Shown: piece by piece, positions 1 through 5,168 of the stretch
Position numbering within the stretch: position 1 is the stretch's first letter
Layout: every line of letters starts with the position of its first letter
Origin: an uncultured Erysipelotrichaceae bacterium
GTDB taxonomy: Bacteria; Bacillota_I; Bacilli_A; RF39; UBA660
Length of the DNA stretch: 5,168 bases
NCBI GenBank assembly: GCA_902766545.1
Contig: CACXEC010000046.1
Coordinates: 1 to 5,168, forward strand
Reading direction: 5' to 3'
The notes under the pieces: model-generated
Told to the model about the DNA's origin: nothing
Database searches by the model: none
What the model saw: only the letters and a program-made list of their open reading frames with translations
Made by a program: the position numbers and the translations under genes

Positions 1-35
1 AAAAAGATCCTGTTGAAGCACTTAGAACAGAATAG
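1..35 (+). CDS. 3' end of an unidentified upstream gene (partial)
   Basis: Reading from base 3, ten codons (KDPVEALRTE) run to a TAG stop at 33-35. The other two forward frames do not give a convincing gene end: one stops after four codons and the other runs open through the terminator hairpin and T-tract. An intrinsic terminator starts one base after the TAG, which supports this as a true gene end. Ten residues are too few to recognise a family, so no product is proposed. The gene lies on the same strand as everything else in the window but is separated from ftsK by the terminator. Confidence 0.55.
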   Translation, partial: KDPVEALRTE

Positions 36-64
36 AAGAGAGAAATCTCTTTTTTATTTTTTTT
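36..64 (+). terminator. Rho-independent terminator after the upstream gene
   Basis: A perfect 6-bp stem, AAGAGA (36-41) with TCTCTT (46-51), closes a GAAA tetraloop (42-45). It can extend outward through a G-U and an A-U pair. A run of T broken by one A follows to position 64. A stable GNRA loop plus a long U-tract directly behind a stop codon is the classic intrinsic terminator form. Confidence 0.85.
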
Positions 65-85
65 ACGTTAAATTGGCACTTATTT

Positions 86-114
86 TTGCATAATAAAGAA
101 AATTATTATATAAT
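86..114 (+). promoter_or_regulatory. Probable sigma-A-type promoter for ftsK
   Basis: A perfect -10 box TATAAT lies at 109-114. TTGCAT at 86-91 could serve as the -35 box with an ideal 17-base spacer, though it matches TTGACA only in the TTG. It sits after the upstream terminator and just before the ftsK ribosome-binding site, so the leader would be only about 15 bases if transcription starts near 121. AT-rich DNA yields chance -10 boxes, so position is the stronger argument. Confidence 0.55.
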
Positions 115-121
115 TAAAATA

Positions 122-128
122 GTGAGGT
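122..128 (+). promoter_or_regulatory. Ribosome-binding site of ftsK
   Basis: GTGAGGT contains a GAGG core (124-127) eight bases before the ATG at 136. It fixes the start of the translocase, whose first residues form a basic KRKKRK patch as expected before the first membrane segment. Confidence 0.75.
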
Positions 129-135
129 AATATAT

Positions 136-2355
136 ATGGCTAAGAGAAAAAAAAGAAAATCAACAACTTCTACGGTTAAGTTTTCATCTGAATTAACTGG
201 TTTAATATTTTTACTTATTGGAGTAATTGGTATCGGTTCTTTTGGACCGGTGGGTCATATTATTAAATCTTTTGCTATTTTCTTAATGGGAACTTGGTGG
301 GCTATATTCATTATTTTATTAATGATTCTAGGTTTATTTATGATAATTAAGAAAGATTTACCTAAGTTTTTTAATGGTAGATTAATTGGTTTGTATTTAC
401 TTTTAATTGCGCTTTTATCTTTTAGTCATATTGATTATATATCTAATGGGGAAGTTATTAAAAGTAGTAGTGTATTTCAAAATACGATAGATAATTTTAT
501 GAATACGATTAATGATAGTAATTTTGTTAATTTAAGTCAAACTGGTGGAGGTATTATTGGAGCTGTATTTGCTTTTGCTTTTGCTAATTTGTTTGATATT
601 AAGGGAACATATATTATTTTATCGGTTATTGGTGTTTTTGGCCTTATTATGGCTTTAAATATTTCAATTGCTGACATATTTATAAAAATTATTCATGGAT
701 TTAAGAGTATTGGTAGTGGATTTAAAGATAGTAAAGTCTTTACTGTGTCTGAAGTAGATGAAGATGATGAGGATAAAGAAAACTTTATTGAAAAAGTAGA
801 AAAGGAAGAAGAAAAGAAAATTATAATTACTTCTAGTGAGGATTTAAAACAATATCACAGTGAGGAAAAAACTGAAGAAGCTAAACCGGTAGAAATATCT
901 AATAGTGTTAATGGAGAATATAATCTTCCTAGTATTGATATTTTAAATCCAATTAAGAAAAGTACTAAGGGTAATACTACTGAGTTTTTAAATACTACTA
1001 GAATAGCTTTAGAAAGAGTTTTAAATGATTTTCAAATTAGTGGTAGAGTAGTTGAAATTCATGAAGGACCTTCTGTTACACAATTTGAAGTTGAAATTAA
1101 AGCTGGTACTAAGGTTAGTAGAATAACTAGTATTGATAAAGAAATTGCTTTGGCATTAGCTGCTAAAGATGTCCGTATTCAAGCTCCTATTCCTGGTAAA
1201 AGTACTGTTGGAGTAGAAATTCCTAATAAGGTAATTGCAGCTGTACCAATTAGAGAAGTTTTAGCTAATCCTCCTAAAGATATGGCTTCAGCTAAAATTA
1301 TGGTAGCTTTAGGTAAAGATATTATGGGTAGAACACAGTGCGCGGATATTTCTAAAATGCCTCACTTATTAGTTGCTGGTTCAACTGGTAGTGGTAAATC
1401 TGTATGTATTAATTCTTTTATTTGTTCAATCTTGATGTATAAAAAGCCTGATGAAGTAAAGCTTGTATTAGTCGACCCTAAAAAGGTAGAACTTTCAAAT
1501 TACAATGGGGTACCTCATTTGTTATGGCCAGTAGTTACTGATCCTAAAAGGGCAAATGTAGCACTTCAGAAGATTGTTGCAGAGATGGAACGAAGATATG
1601 ATGTGTTTGCTGAGAATAATGTTAAAAACATTTCATCATATAATGAAATGATTGAAAAAGATAATAAAAGAAATGATACGGATATAGCTAAGATGCCATA
1701 TATTGTTGTTATTATTGATGAACTTGCAGATTTAATGCTTGTAGCAGCTAAAGAGGTAGAAGATTCTATTATGCGTATTACGCAAATGGCTAGAGCGGCA
1801 GGTATTCACTTAATCGTTGCAACTCAAAGACCATCTACTGATGTTATTACTGGAGTTGTTAAAGCTAATATTCCATCAAGAATTAGTTTTGCAGTAGCTT
1901 CTCAAATTGATTCAAGAACAATTTTAGATATGAAGGGTGCTGAAAAATTACTTGGCCGAGGAGATATGCTATATTTACCAATGGGATCAAATACACCAGT
2001 TAGAATTCAAGGAAACTTTATTAGTGATGAAGAAATTGAAAGATTAATTAATTATGTATCTAAAGAGCAAGCTGCTAAATATGATAATAGTTTAAGTGAG
2101 ATTCCAGATAGTCATATGGCTGGAGAGAATTCTCCTAAAGAAGAGTATGATGATCCACTTTATAATGAAATAGTTGATTTTGCAATATCAACTGGTAAGA
2201 TAAGTGCATCACTTTTACAAAGAAGATTTAGATTAGGTTATAATAGGGCTGCAAGAATTGTTGATTTACTTGAAGAAAGAGGTATTATAGGTCCTGCAAA
2301 TGGGTCTAAGCCAAGGGAAGTCCTTGTTAAATTAGAAGGAAGTAGTGAAGAATAG
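136..2355 (+). CDS. ftsK: DNA translocase, FtsK/SpoIIIE family
   Basis: Membrane-anchored hexameric ATPase that pumps double-stranded chromosomal DNA through the closing division septum. The 739 residues show the full family layout. A basic N-terminus (3-9) is followed by four or five hydrophobic segments (about 20-37, 46-71, 83-98, 138-152 and 157-177). A charged, Glu/Lys/Asp-rich linker covers about 204-255. The motor spans about 270-640, with Walker A GSTGSGKS (415-422), Walker B VVIIDELADL ending in D528-E529, and the family signatures ATQRPSTDV (562-570) and LLGRGDML (605-612). The C-terminal gamma winged helix is about 672-732 and includes QRRFRLGYNRAARI (695-708), the part that reads orientation sequences in known relatives. 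Length is close to SpoIIIE (about 790) and far shorter than E. coli FtsK, mainly through a short linker. It has its own promoter and terminator, so it appears monocistronic. The membrane domain argues against a soluble SftA type. Whether it acts only in vegetative division or also in sporulation cannot be decided here. Confidence 0.96.
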   Translation: MAKRKKRKSTTSTVKFSSELTGLIFLLIGVIGIGSFGPVGHIIKSFAIFLMGTWWAIFIILLMILGLFMIIKKDLPKFFNGRLIGLYLLLIALLSFSHIDYISNGEVIKSSSVFQNTIDNFMNTINDSNFVNLSQTGGGIIGAVFAFAFANLFDIKGTYIILSVIGVFGLIMALNISIADIFIKIIHGFKSIGSGFKDSKVFTVSEVDEDDEDKENFIEKVEKEEEKKIIITSSEDLKQYHSEEKTEEAKPVEISNSVNGEYNLPSIDILNPIKKSTKGNTTEFLNTTRIALERVLNDFQISGRVVEIHEGPSVTQFEVEIKAGTKVSRITSIDKEIALALAAKDVRIQAPIPGKSTVGVEIPNKVIAAVPIREVLANPPKDMASAKIMVALGKDIMGRTQCADISKMPHLLVAGSTGSGKSVCINSFICSILMYKKPDEVKLVLVDPKKVELSNYNGVPHLLWPVVTDPKRANVALQKIVAEMERRYDVFAENNVKNISSYNEMIEKDNKRNDTDIAKMPYIVVIIDELADLMLVAAKEVEDSIMRITQMARAAGIHLIVATQRPSTDVITGVVKANIPSRISFAVASQIDSRTILDMKGAEKLLGRGDMLYLPMGSNTPVRIQGNFISDEEIERLINYVSKEQAAKYDNSLSEIPDSHMAGENSPKEEYDDPLYNEIVDFAISTGKISASLLQRRFRLGYNRAARIVDLLEERGIIGPANGSKPREVLVKLEGSSEE

Positions 2356-2378
2356 TCTGTTTATCAGGCTTTTCTTTT
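2354..2378 (+). terminator. Rho-independent terminator after ftsK
   Basis: AGTCTG (2354-2359) pairs with CAGGCT (2365-2370) across a five-base loop TTTAT, with one G-U pair, and is followed by TTTTCTTTT. The stem begins within the ftsK TAG stop. A longer competing pairing, AGTCT (2354-2358) with GGACT (2379-2383), would be followed by a second T-run ending at 2388; either form could terminate. It separates ftsK from the suf genes, though partial read-through is possible. Confidence 0.7.
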
Positions 2379-2392
2379 GGACTTTTTTGTAG

Positions 2393-2398
2393 TAAAAT
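2393..2398 (+). promoter_or_regulatory. Possible -10 box of the suf operon promoter (weak)
   Basis: TAAAAT matches the -10 consensus at five of six positions and lies in the only gap between the ftsK terminator and sufC. No acceptable -35 box exists at 16-18 bases: that stretch is a T-run, and the nearest TTGGAC (2377-2382) is only 10 bases away. No TG extension directly precedes it. A start near 2405 would leave a leader of about a dozen bases. No operator for an iron-sulfur regulator was seen. Confidence 0.25.
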
Positions 2399-2405
2399 TG
2401 TTTTT

Positions 2406-2411
2406 GGTGAT
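2406..2411 (+). promoter_or_regulatory. Ribosome-binding site of sufC
   Basis: GGTGAT matches the 3' half of the ideal Shine-Dalgarno AGGAGGTGAT and lies five bases before the ATG at 2417. It supports that start, which is also where SufC homologues begin (MLKI..L). Confidence 0.6.
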
Positions 2412-2416
2412 GAGTT

Positions 2417-3181
2417 ATGCTTAAAATTAGTAATTTAAGTGTTCAAATAGATAAAAAGAAAGTCTTAAATGGATTTAATTTAAATATTTCTTTAGGTGAG
2501 GTACATGCCATAATGGGACCTAATGGGATTGGTAAAAGTACTATTTGTAAGGTTATTATGGGAGATTCTAACTATATTGTAAGTAGTGGTACTATTATTT
2601 ATAATGGCGAAGATTTACTTAAAATGGATGTTACGACAAGGGCAAAAAAAGGAATATTTTTATTAAATCAAACCCCAATTGAAATACCTGGTGTAAGTAA
2701 TGCTGAAATGCTTAGAATGGCTTTATCTGAAAAAGAAGGAAAATTAGTTTCAATTTTTGATTTTAATAAAAAAATGGAAGAAACATGTCAAAAATTAAAT
2801 CTTCCCAAAAGTTTTATACATAGAGGAATAAATGAAGGTATGAGTGGAGGAGAAAGAAAGAAAAATGAACTTCTTCATATGTGGATGTTAGAGCCAAAGT
2901 TTATTATTTTAGATGAAGTAGATAGTGGGCTTGATGTTGATAGTTTGAAAATAGTATGTGATAATATTAATGAATATCGAAAAACACATAAGTGTTCTAT
3001 ATTATTAGTTTCTCATCATGCTAATATTTTAAAAATGCTTGATGTAAGTGATGTTCATATTATGGCAAATGGAAAAATAGTTAAAAGTGGAGACTTATCT
3101 TTAGCCTTAGAAATAGAAAATAATGGTTATAGTGCTTATTCTAAGGCAAATGAAGTAAGTGAAGTTTTGATAAATGAATAA
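2417..3181 (+). CDS. sufC: Fe-S cluster assembly ATPase SufC
   Basis: Cytosolic ABC-type ATPase that binds the SufB-SufD scaffold and powers its rearrangement during iron-sulfur cluster assembly; it is not a transporter. At 254 residues it is of normal family length. Visible motifs are Walker A GPNGIGKST (34-42), the Q-loop in NQTPIEIPGVSNAE (84-97), which is SufC-specific in wording, signature MSGGERKKNE (142-151), Walker B FIILDEVDSGLD (162-173) with E167 as the catalytic base, and the switch histidine H200 in LVSHH. The ending VHIMANGKIVKSGDLSLALE is typical SufC. Most homologues have Ser, Ala or Thr where this Walker A has I38. It is the first gene of the suf operon, and its last 8 bases overlap the start of the sufD-like gene, implying translational coupling. 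Confidence 0.95.
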   Translation: MLKISNLSVQIDKKKVLNGFNLNISLGEVHAIMGPNGIGKSTICKVIMGDSNYIVSSGTIIYNGEDLLKMDVTTRAKKGIFLLNQTPIEIPGVSNAEMLRMALSEKEGKLVSIFDFNKKMEETCQKLNLPKSFIHRGINEGMSGGERKKNELLHMWMLEPKFIILDEVDSGLDVDSLKIVCDNINEYRKTHKCSILLVSHHANILKMLDVSDVHIMANGKIVKSGDLSLALEIENNGYSAYSKANEVSEVLINE

Positions 3182-3833
3182 GATAAATATAGATAATATT
3201 ATGTATACTGATGAAATAATATTATTGGAAAATAAGAGTATAAGAAAAATAAAAGTATCTGGTAAATGCCAAATTGATATAATTAATTCTAAAGTTAATG
3301 AATTAATTATTGAAGCTGATGATAATTCTTCTTTGCTAATAAATTATTTTAATATAATAAATAAGCAGTATAGTAAAATTGATATTAAAGTTAAAAATAA
3401 ATCTAGTGTAATTTTTAATCATTCATTTAAAGTGTTAGATAAATATAATTTAGATATTAAAACAGATTTCTTGGGTAAAGAGTCTAGTATAACTGTTAAT
3501 TTATCGGGATTAAATGATGGCGCTAAGACAATAGTTGATGTAAAAGGTTATGTTAAAAAGAATAAGAATAATAATGTTTTAGATGAGAATATGCGATTTA
3601 TTAATATTAATAATGGAACGGTTATGAGTAATCCTAATATGTATATTGATACTTCTTTAGTCATTGCTAATCATAATACTGCGATTGGCGGAGTTTCATC
3701 AAATGAATTATTCTATTTAATGAGTAAAGGATTATCTAAAGAAGAGTCAGTTAAATTGATTTGTAATGGTTTTTTAATTAATAAAATATTAAGTGATGAA
3801 TTAAGAATAAAAGTTAAAGAAGTTTTAAATTAG
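3174..3833 (+). CDS. sufD: Short SufD-like Fe-S scaffold protein (SufB/SufD family)
   Basis: Probable partner of SufB in the SufBCD scaffold. The 219 residues are about half the usual SufD length (around 430). Identification rests on the C-terminal third: RFININNGTVMSNPNMYID (141-159) matches the family's core beta-strand region. The stretch 163-190 (VIANHNTAIGGVSSNELFYLMSKGLSKE) aligns with the SufD ending known as ..GH.A.VGR.....LYYLMSRG. H167 falls at the conserved His of that motif. Residues before about 100 are divergent, Asn/Ile/Lys-rich and probably the remains of the beta-helix; the usual N-terminal helical domain is missing. The position between sufC and sufS is exactly that of sufD in sufCDSUB operons. 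The reading frame is open with no sign of a frameshift. The start is uncertain only by a few codons: the ATG overlaps the end of sufC by 8 bases and has only a weak GTGAAG upstream, so coupling with sufC is likely. GC by hand count is about 22% over 3181-3780. Confidence 0.82.
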   Translation: MNKINIDNIMYTDEIILLENKSIRKIKVSGKCQIDIINSKVNELIIEADDNSSLLINYFNIINKQYSKIDIKVKNKSSVIFNHSFKVLDKYNLDIKTDFLGKESSITVNLSGLNDGAKTIVDVKGYVKKNKNNNVLDENMRFININNGTVMSNPNMYIDTSLVIANHNTAIGGVSSNELFYLMSKGLSKEESVKLICNGFLINKILSDELRIKVKEVLN

Positions 3834-3841
3834 GAGGTGAT
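3832..3841 (+). promoter_or_regulatory. Perfect ribosome-binding site of sufS, embedded in the sufD stop
   Basis: AGGAGGTGAT is a full-length match to the 16S rRNA tail complement. It begins inside the TAG stop of the sufD-like gene (3831-3833), and its AGGAGG core is seven bases from the sufS ATG at 3845. It is the strongest translation signal in the window and fixes the sufS start. Confidence 0.85.
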
Positions 3842-3844
3842 TAT

Positions 3845-5038
3845 ATGCATAGAGAAGATTTTCCTATGATGGGACATGATTTAATATATTTTGATAATGG
3901 GGCAACTACTTTTAAGCCTAAATCAGTAATAGACGCAATAAATGATTATTATAATAATTATAGTGCCAATGCTCATAGAGGAGATTATTCAATTAGTTAT
4001 AAAGTAGATGTTGAATATGAAAATGCTAGAATAAAGGTAGCAAAGTTTATTAATGCTGATCCAGAGTGTGTTGTTTTCACTTCTGGTGCTACTGAGGGAT
4101 TAAATATTATTGCAAGTGGCTTTTTTGATAATTTATTAGAGCCAGGTGATGAAATTATTATTTCTAATGCTGAACATGCTAGTAATGTTCTTCCTTGGTT
4201 TAGACTTGCTAATAAGCATAATGCAGTTATTAAATATGTTCCTCTTGATACTAATTTACATATTACTTTAGAAAATTTAAAAAGTGTTGTTACATCTAAA
4301 ACTAAAGTAATAGCTCTAGCTGAAATTACAAATGTTGTTGGGGATGTAAGACCTATAAAAGAAATATGTGAGTTTGCTCATCAAAATAATATATTTATAG
4401 TTTGTGACGGAGCTCAAAGTGTACCTCATAAAAAAACAGATGTTAAAGATTTGGATGTTGATTTCTTAGTCTTTTCAGCACATAAAATGTGTGGACCAAC
4501 TGGTGTTGGTGTTTTATATGGCAAAAAAGAACTTTTAGAGGAAGTTGAACCACTTTGCTTAGGCGGCGGAATGAATGAATCTTTTGATTCTGAAAAAGAA
4601 ATATATTTAAAGGATCTTCCTCAAAGATTAGAAGCAGGTACCCCTAATATTGCTGGTGTTATTGGTTTTGGTGCCGCAATAGATTATTTAAGTAATATTG
4701 GTATGTTAAATATTAGTATTTATGAACAAAAGTTAAAAAAATACTTAATAAATAAATTAAAAGAAATACCATATATTCAAATTGTTAATGAAGAGGCTGA
4801 TAGTGGAATAGTAGCATTTAATGTGGATGGAATATTTAGTCAAGATGTTGCTTACTATTTAAATAAATATAATATTTGTGTAAGAGCTGGTAATCATTGT
4901 GCTAAAATACTTAAGAATTCAATAGGAGTAAAAAATACGGTAAGAGTTAGTTTATACTTTTATAATACAAAGGAAGAAGTAGATGATTTAGTAGAGCTTT
5001 TATCGAATAAAGATAAAATTATGAAGGAAATGATATAA
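3845..5038 (+). CDS. sufS: Cysteine desulfurase SufS
   Basis: PLP enzyme of fold type I that converts L-cysteine to alanine, leaving a persulfide on its active-site Cys for transfer to SufU. The 397 residues match the usual length of about 405. Seen in order: YFDNGATTFKP (15-25), NAHRG (42-46), FTSGATEGLN (78-87), EHASNVLPW (110-118) with H111 over the cofactor, DGAQSVPH (188-195) with D188 to the pyridine nitrogen, SAHKMCGPTG (211-220) with K214 as the Schiff-base lysine, LEAGTPN (262-268), RAGNHCAKIL (347-356) with catalytic C352, and RVSLYFYNT (367-375). The SufS-type signatures HKMCGPTG and the near-C-terminal RxGxHC place it in group II desulfurases rather than IscS/NifS. Two differences stand out against the B. 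subtilis enzyme: Q333 where that protein has the zinc-capturing H342, and N350 in the usual GHHC. It follows sufD by 11 bases and overlaps sufU by one base. Confidence 0.96.
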   Translation: MHREDFPMMGHDLIYFDNGATTFKPKSVIDAINDYYNNYSANAHRGDYSISYKVDVEYENARIKVAKFINADPECVVFTSGATEGLNIIASGFFDNLLEPGDEIIISNAEHASNVLPWFRLANKHNAVIKYVPLDTNLHITLENLKSVVTSKTKVIALAEITNVVGDVRPIKEICEFAHQNNIFIVCDGAQSVPHKKTDVKDLDVDFLVFSAHKMCGPTGVGVLYGKKELLEEVEPLCLGGGMNESFDSEKEIYLKDLPQRLEAGTPNIAGVIGFGAAIDYLSNIGMLNISIYEQKLKKYLINKLKEIPYIQIVNEEADSGIVAFNVDGIFSQDVAYYLNKYNICVRAGNHCAKILKNSIGVKNTVRVSLYFYNTKEEVDDLVELLSNKDKIMKEMI

Positions 5039-5168
5039 TGGATGCTGAACTTAGAAGAGAAATTATTTTAGATAATTATATTAATCCTTTTCATAAAGAA
5101 ACTAAAAATGAGGGATATAAAAGTGCTAATGCCAATAATGTTTCTTGTATAGACAATATTAATATTTA
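5038..5168 (+). CDS. sufU: Sulfur-transfer protein SufU, N-terminal part (truncated by window end)
   Basis: Zinc-containing sulfur acceptor that takes the persulfide from SufS and passes it to the SufBCD scaffold. Only 43 codons are visible. LRREIILDNYINPFHK (5-20) matches the family start LYR.VI.DHYKNPRNK, and NNVSCID (33-39) matches NNPTCGD. C37 and D39 therefore line up with the first two zinc ligands (Cys41 and Asp43 in B. subtilis); C37 is also the sulfur-accepting position. The spacing from Pro to Cys is 20 residues against 19 in B. subtilis. Ile replaces the Gly of CGD. The start overlaps the sufS stop as TAATG, implying coupled translation. The two remaining zinc cysteines would lie beyond the window. 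A classical IscU scaffold also fits the early motif, but the SufS neighbour and C-D-S-U order favour SufU. Confidence 0.88.
   Translation, partial: MDAELRREIILDNYINPFHKETKNEGYKSANANNVSCIDNINI

Noticed and set aside
73..78. TTGGCA, a five-of-six match to a -35 box, upstream of ftsK
   Set aside because: No good -10 box lies 16-18 bases downstream; TATAAT at 109-114 pairs with correct spacing only to TTGCAT at 86-91.
680..900. Acidic and lysine-rich stretch in ftsK as a possible insertion or foreign segment
   Set aside because: A variable, charged linker between membrane domain and motor is normal for the FtsK/SpoIIIE family, and it is shorter than in many relatives.
2410..2424. Tiny ORF of four codons (ATG to TAA) overlapping the sufC start
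   Set aside because: Its ATG falls inside the sufC ribosome-binding region and there is no separate Shine-Dalgarno at proper distance; it is expected by chance.
3174..3833. sufD-like gene as a pseudogene
   Set aside because: The frame is uninterrupted, the C-terminal family motif with its His is kept, and spacing to sufC and sufS is tight, all pointing to a maintained gene despite its short length.
1..5168. CRISPR arrays, insertion sequences, tRNA or rRNA genes, minus-strand genes
   Set aside because: No spaced direct repeats, transposase motifs or RNA-gene signatures were seen. The plus strand is almost fully occupied by recognisable genes, leaving no gap over 300 bases.

Overview
The window comes from a very AT-rich bacterial chromosome. 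Protein similarities are all Firmicutes-like. The Suf gene order C-D-S-U, with SufU rather than SufE, points to a Gram-positive low-GC lineage such as Bacilli, Erysipelotrichia or the uncultured wall-less or near-mollicute gut groups. All five Trp codons in the complete genes are TGG. All five visible stops are TAA or TAG, and no gene needs TGA read through. This gives no support for the Mycoplasma code and argues for standard decoding. Species cannot be fixed from this window.

Layout, all on the plus strand. Positions 1-35 hold the last ten codons of an unidentified gene, followed at once by a strong intrinsic terminator (36-64). A plausible sigma-A-type promoter (86-114) and a good ribosome-binding site lead into a complete DNA translocase gene of the FtsK/SpoIIIE family (136-2355), which ends in its own hairpin and T-tract terminator. 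After 61 bases the iron-sulfur cluster assembly operon begins: sufC (2417-3181), a drastically shortened sufD-like gene (3174-3833), sufS (3845-5038) and the first 43 codons of sufU (from 5038), which runs off the window. The order matches the B. subtilis sufCDSUB operon, so sufB is expected just downstream.

How the genes work together: SufS removes sulfur from cysteine as a persulfide on its active-site Cys and hands it to SufU. SufU delivers it to the SufB-SufC-SufD scaffold, where the SufC ATPase drives cluster assembly. FtsK is functionally separate: it is a membrane-anchored hexameric motor that pumps chromosomal DNA through the division septum. The terminator between the two indicates separate transcription.

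I see no new system here, no mobile element and no CRISPR array. The points worth a second look lie within the Suf machinery. The SufD is about half normal length and its gene is much AT-richer than the ftsK motor region. SufS carries Gln where the B. subtilis enzyme has the histidine that captures SufU's zinc. SufU has lost the Gly of its CGD motif, and the SufC Walker A has an unusual Ile.
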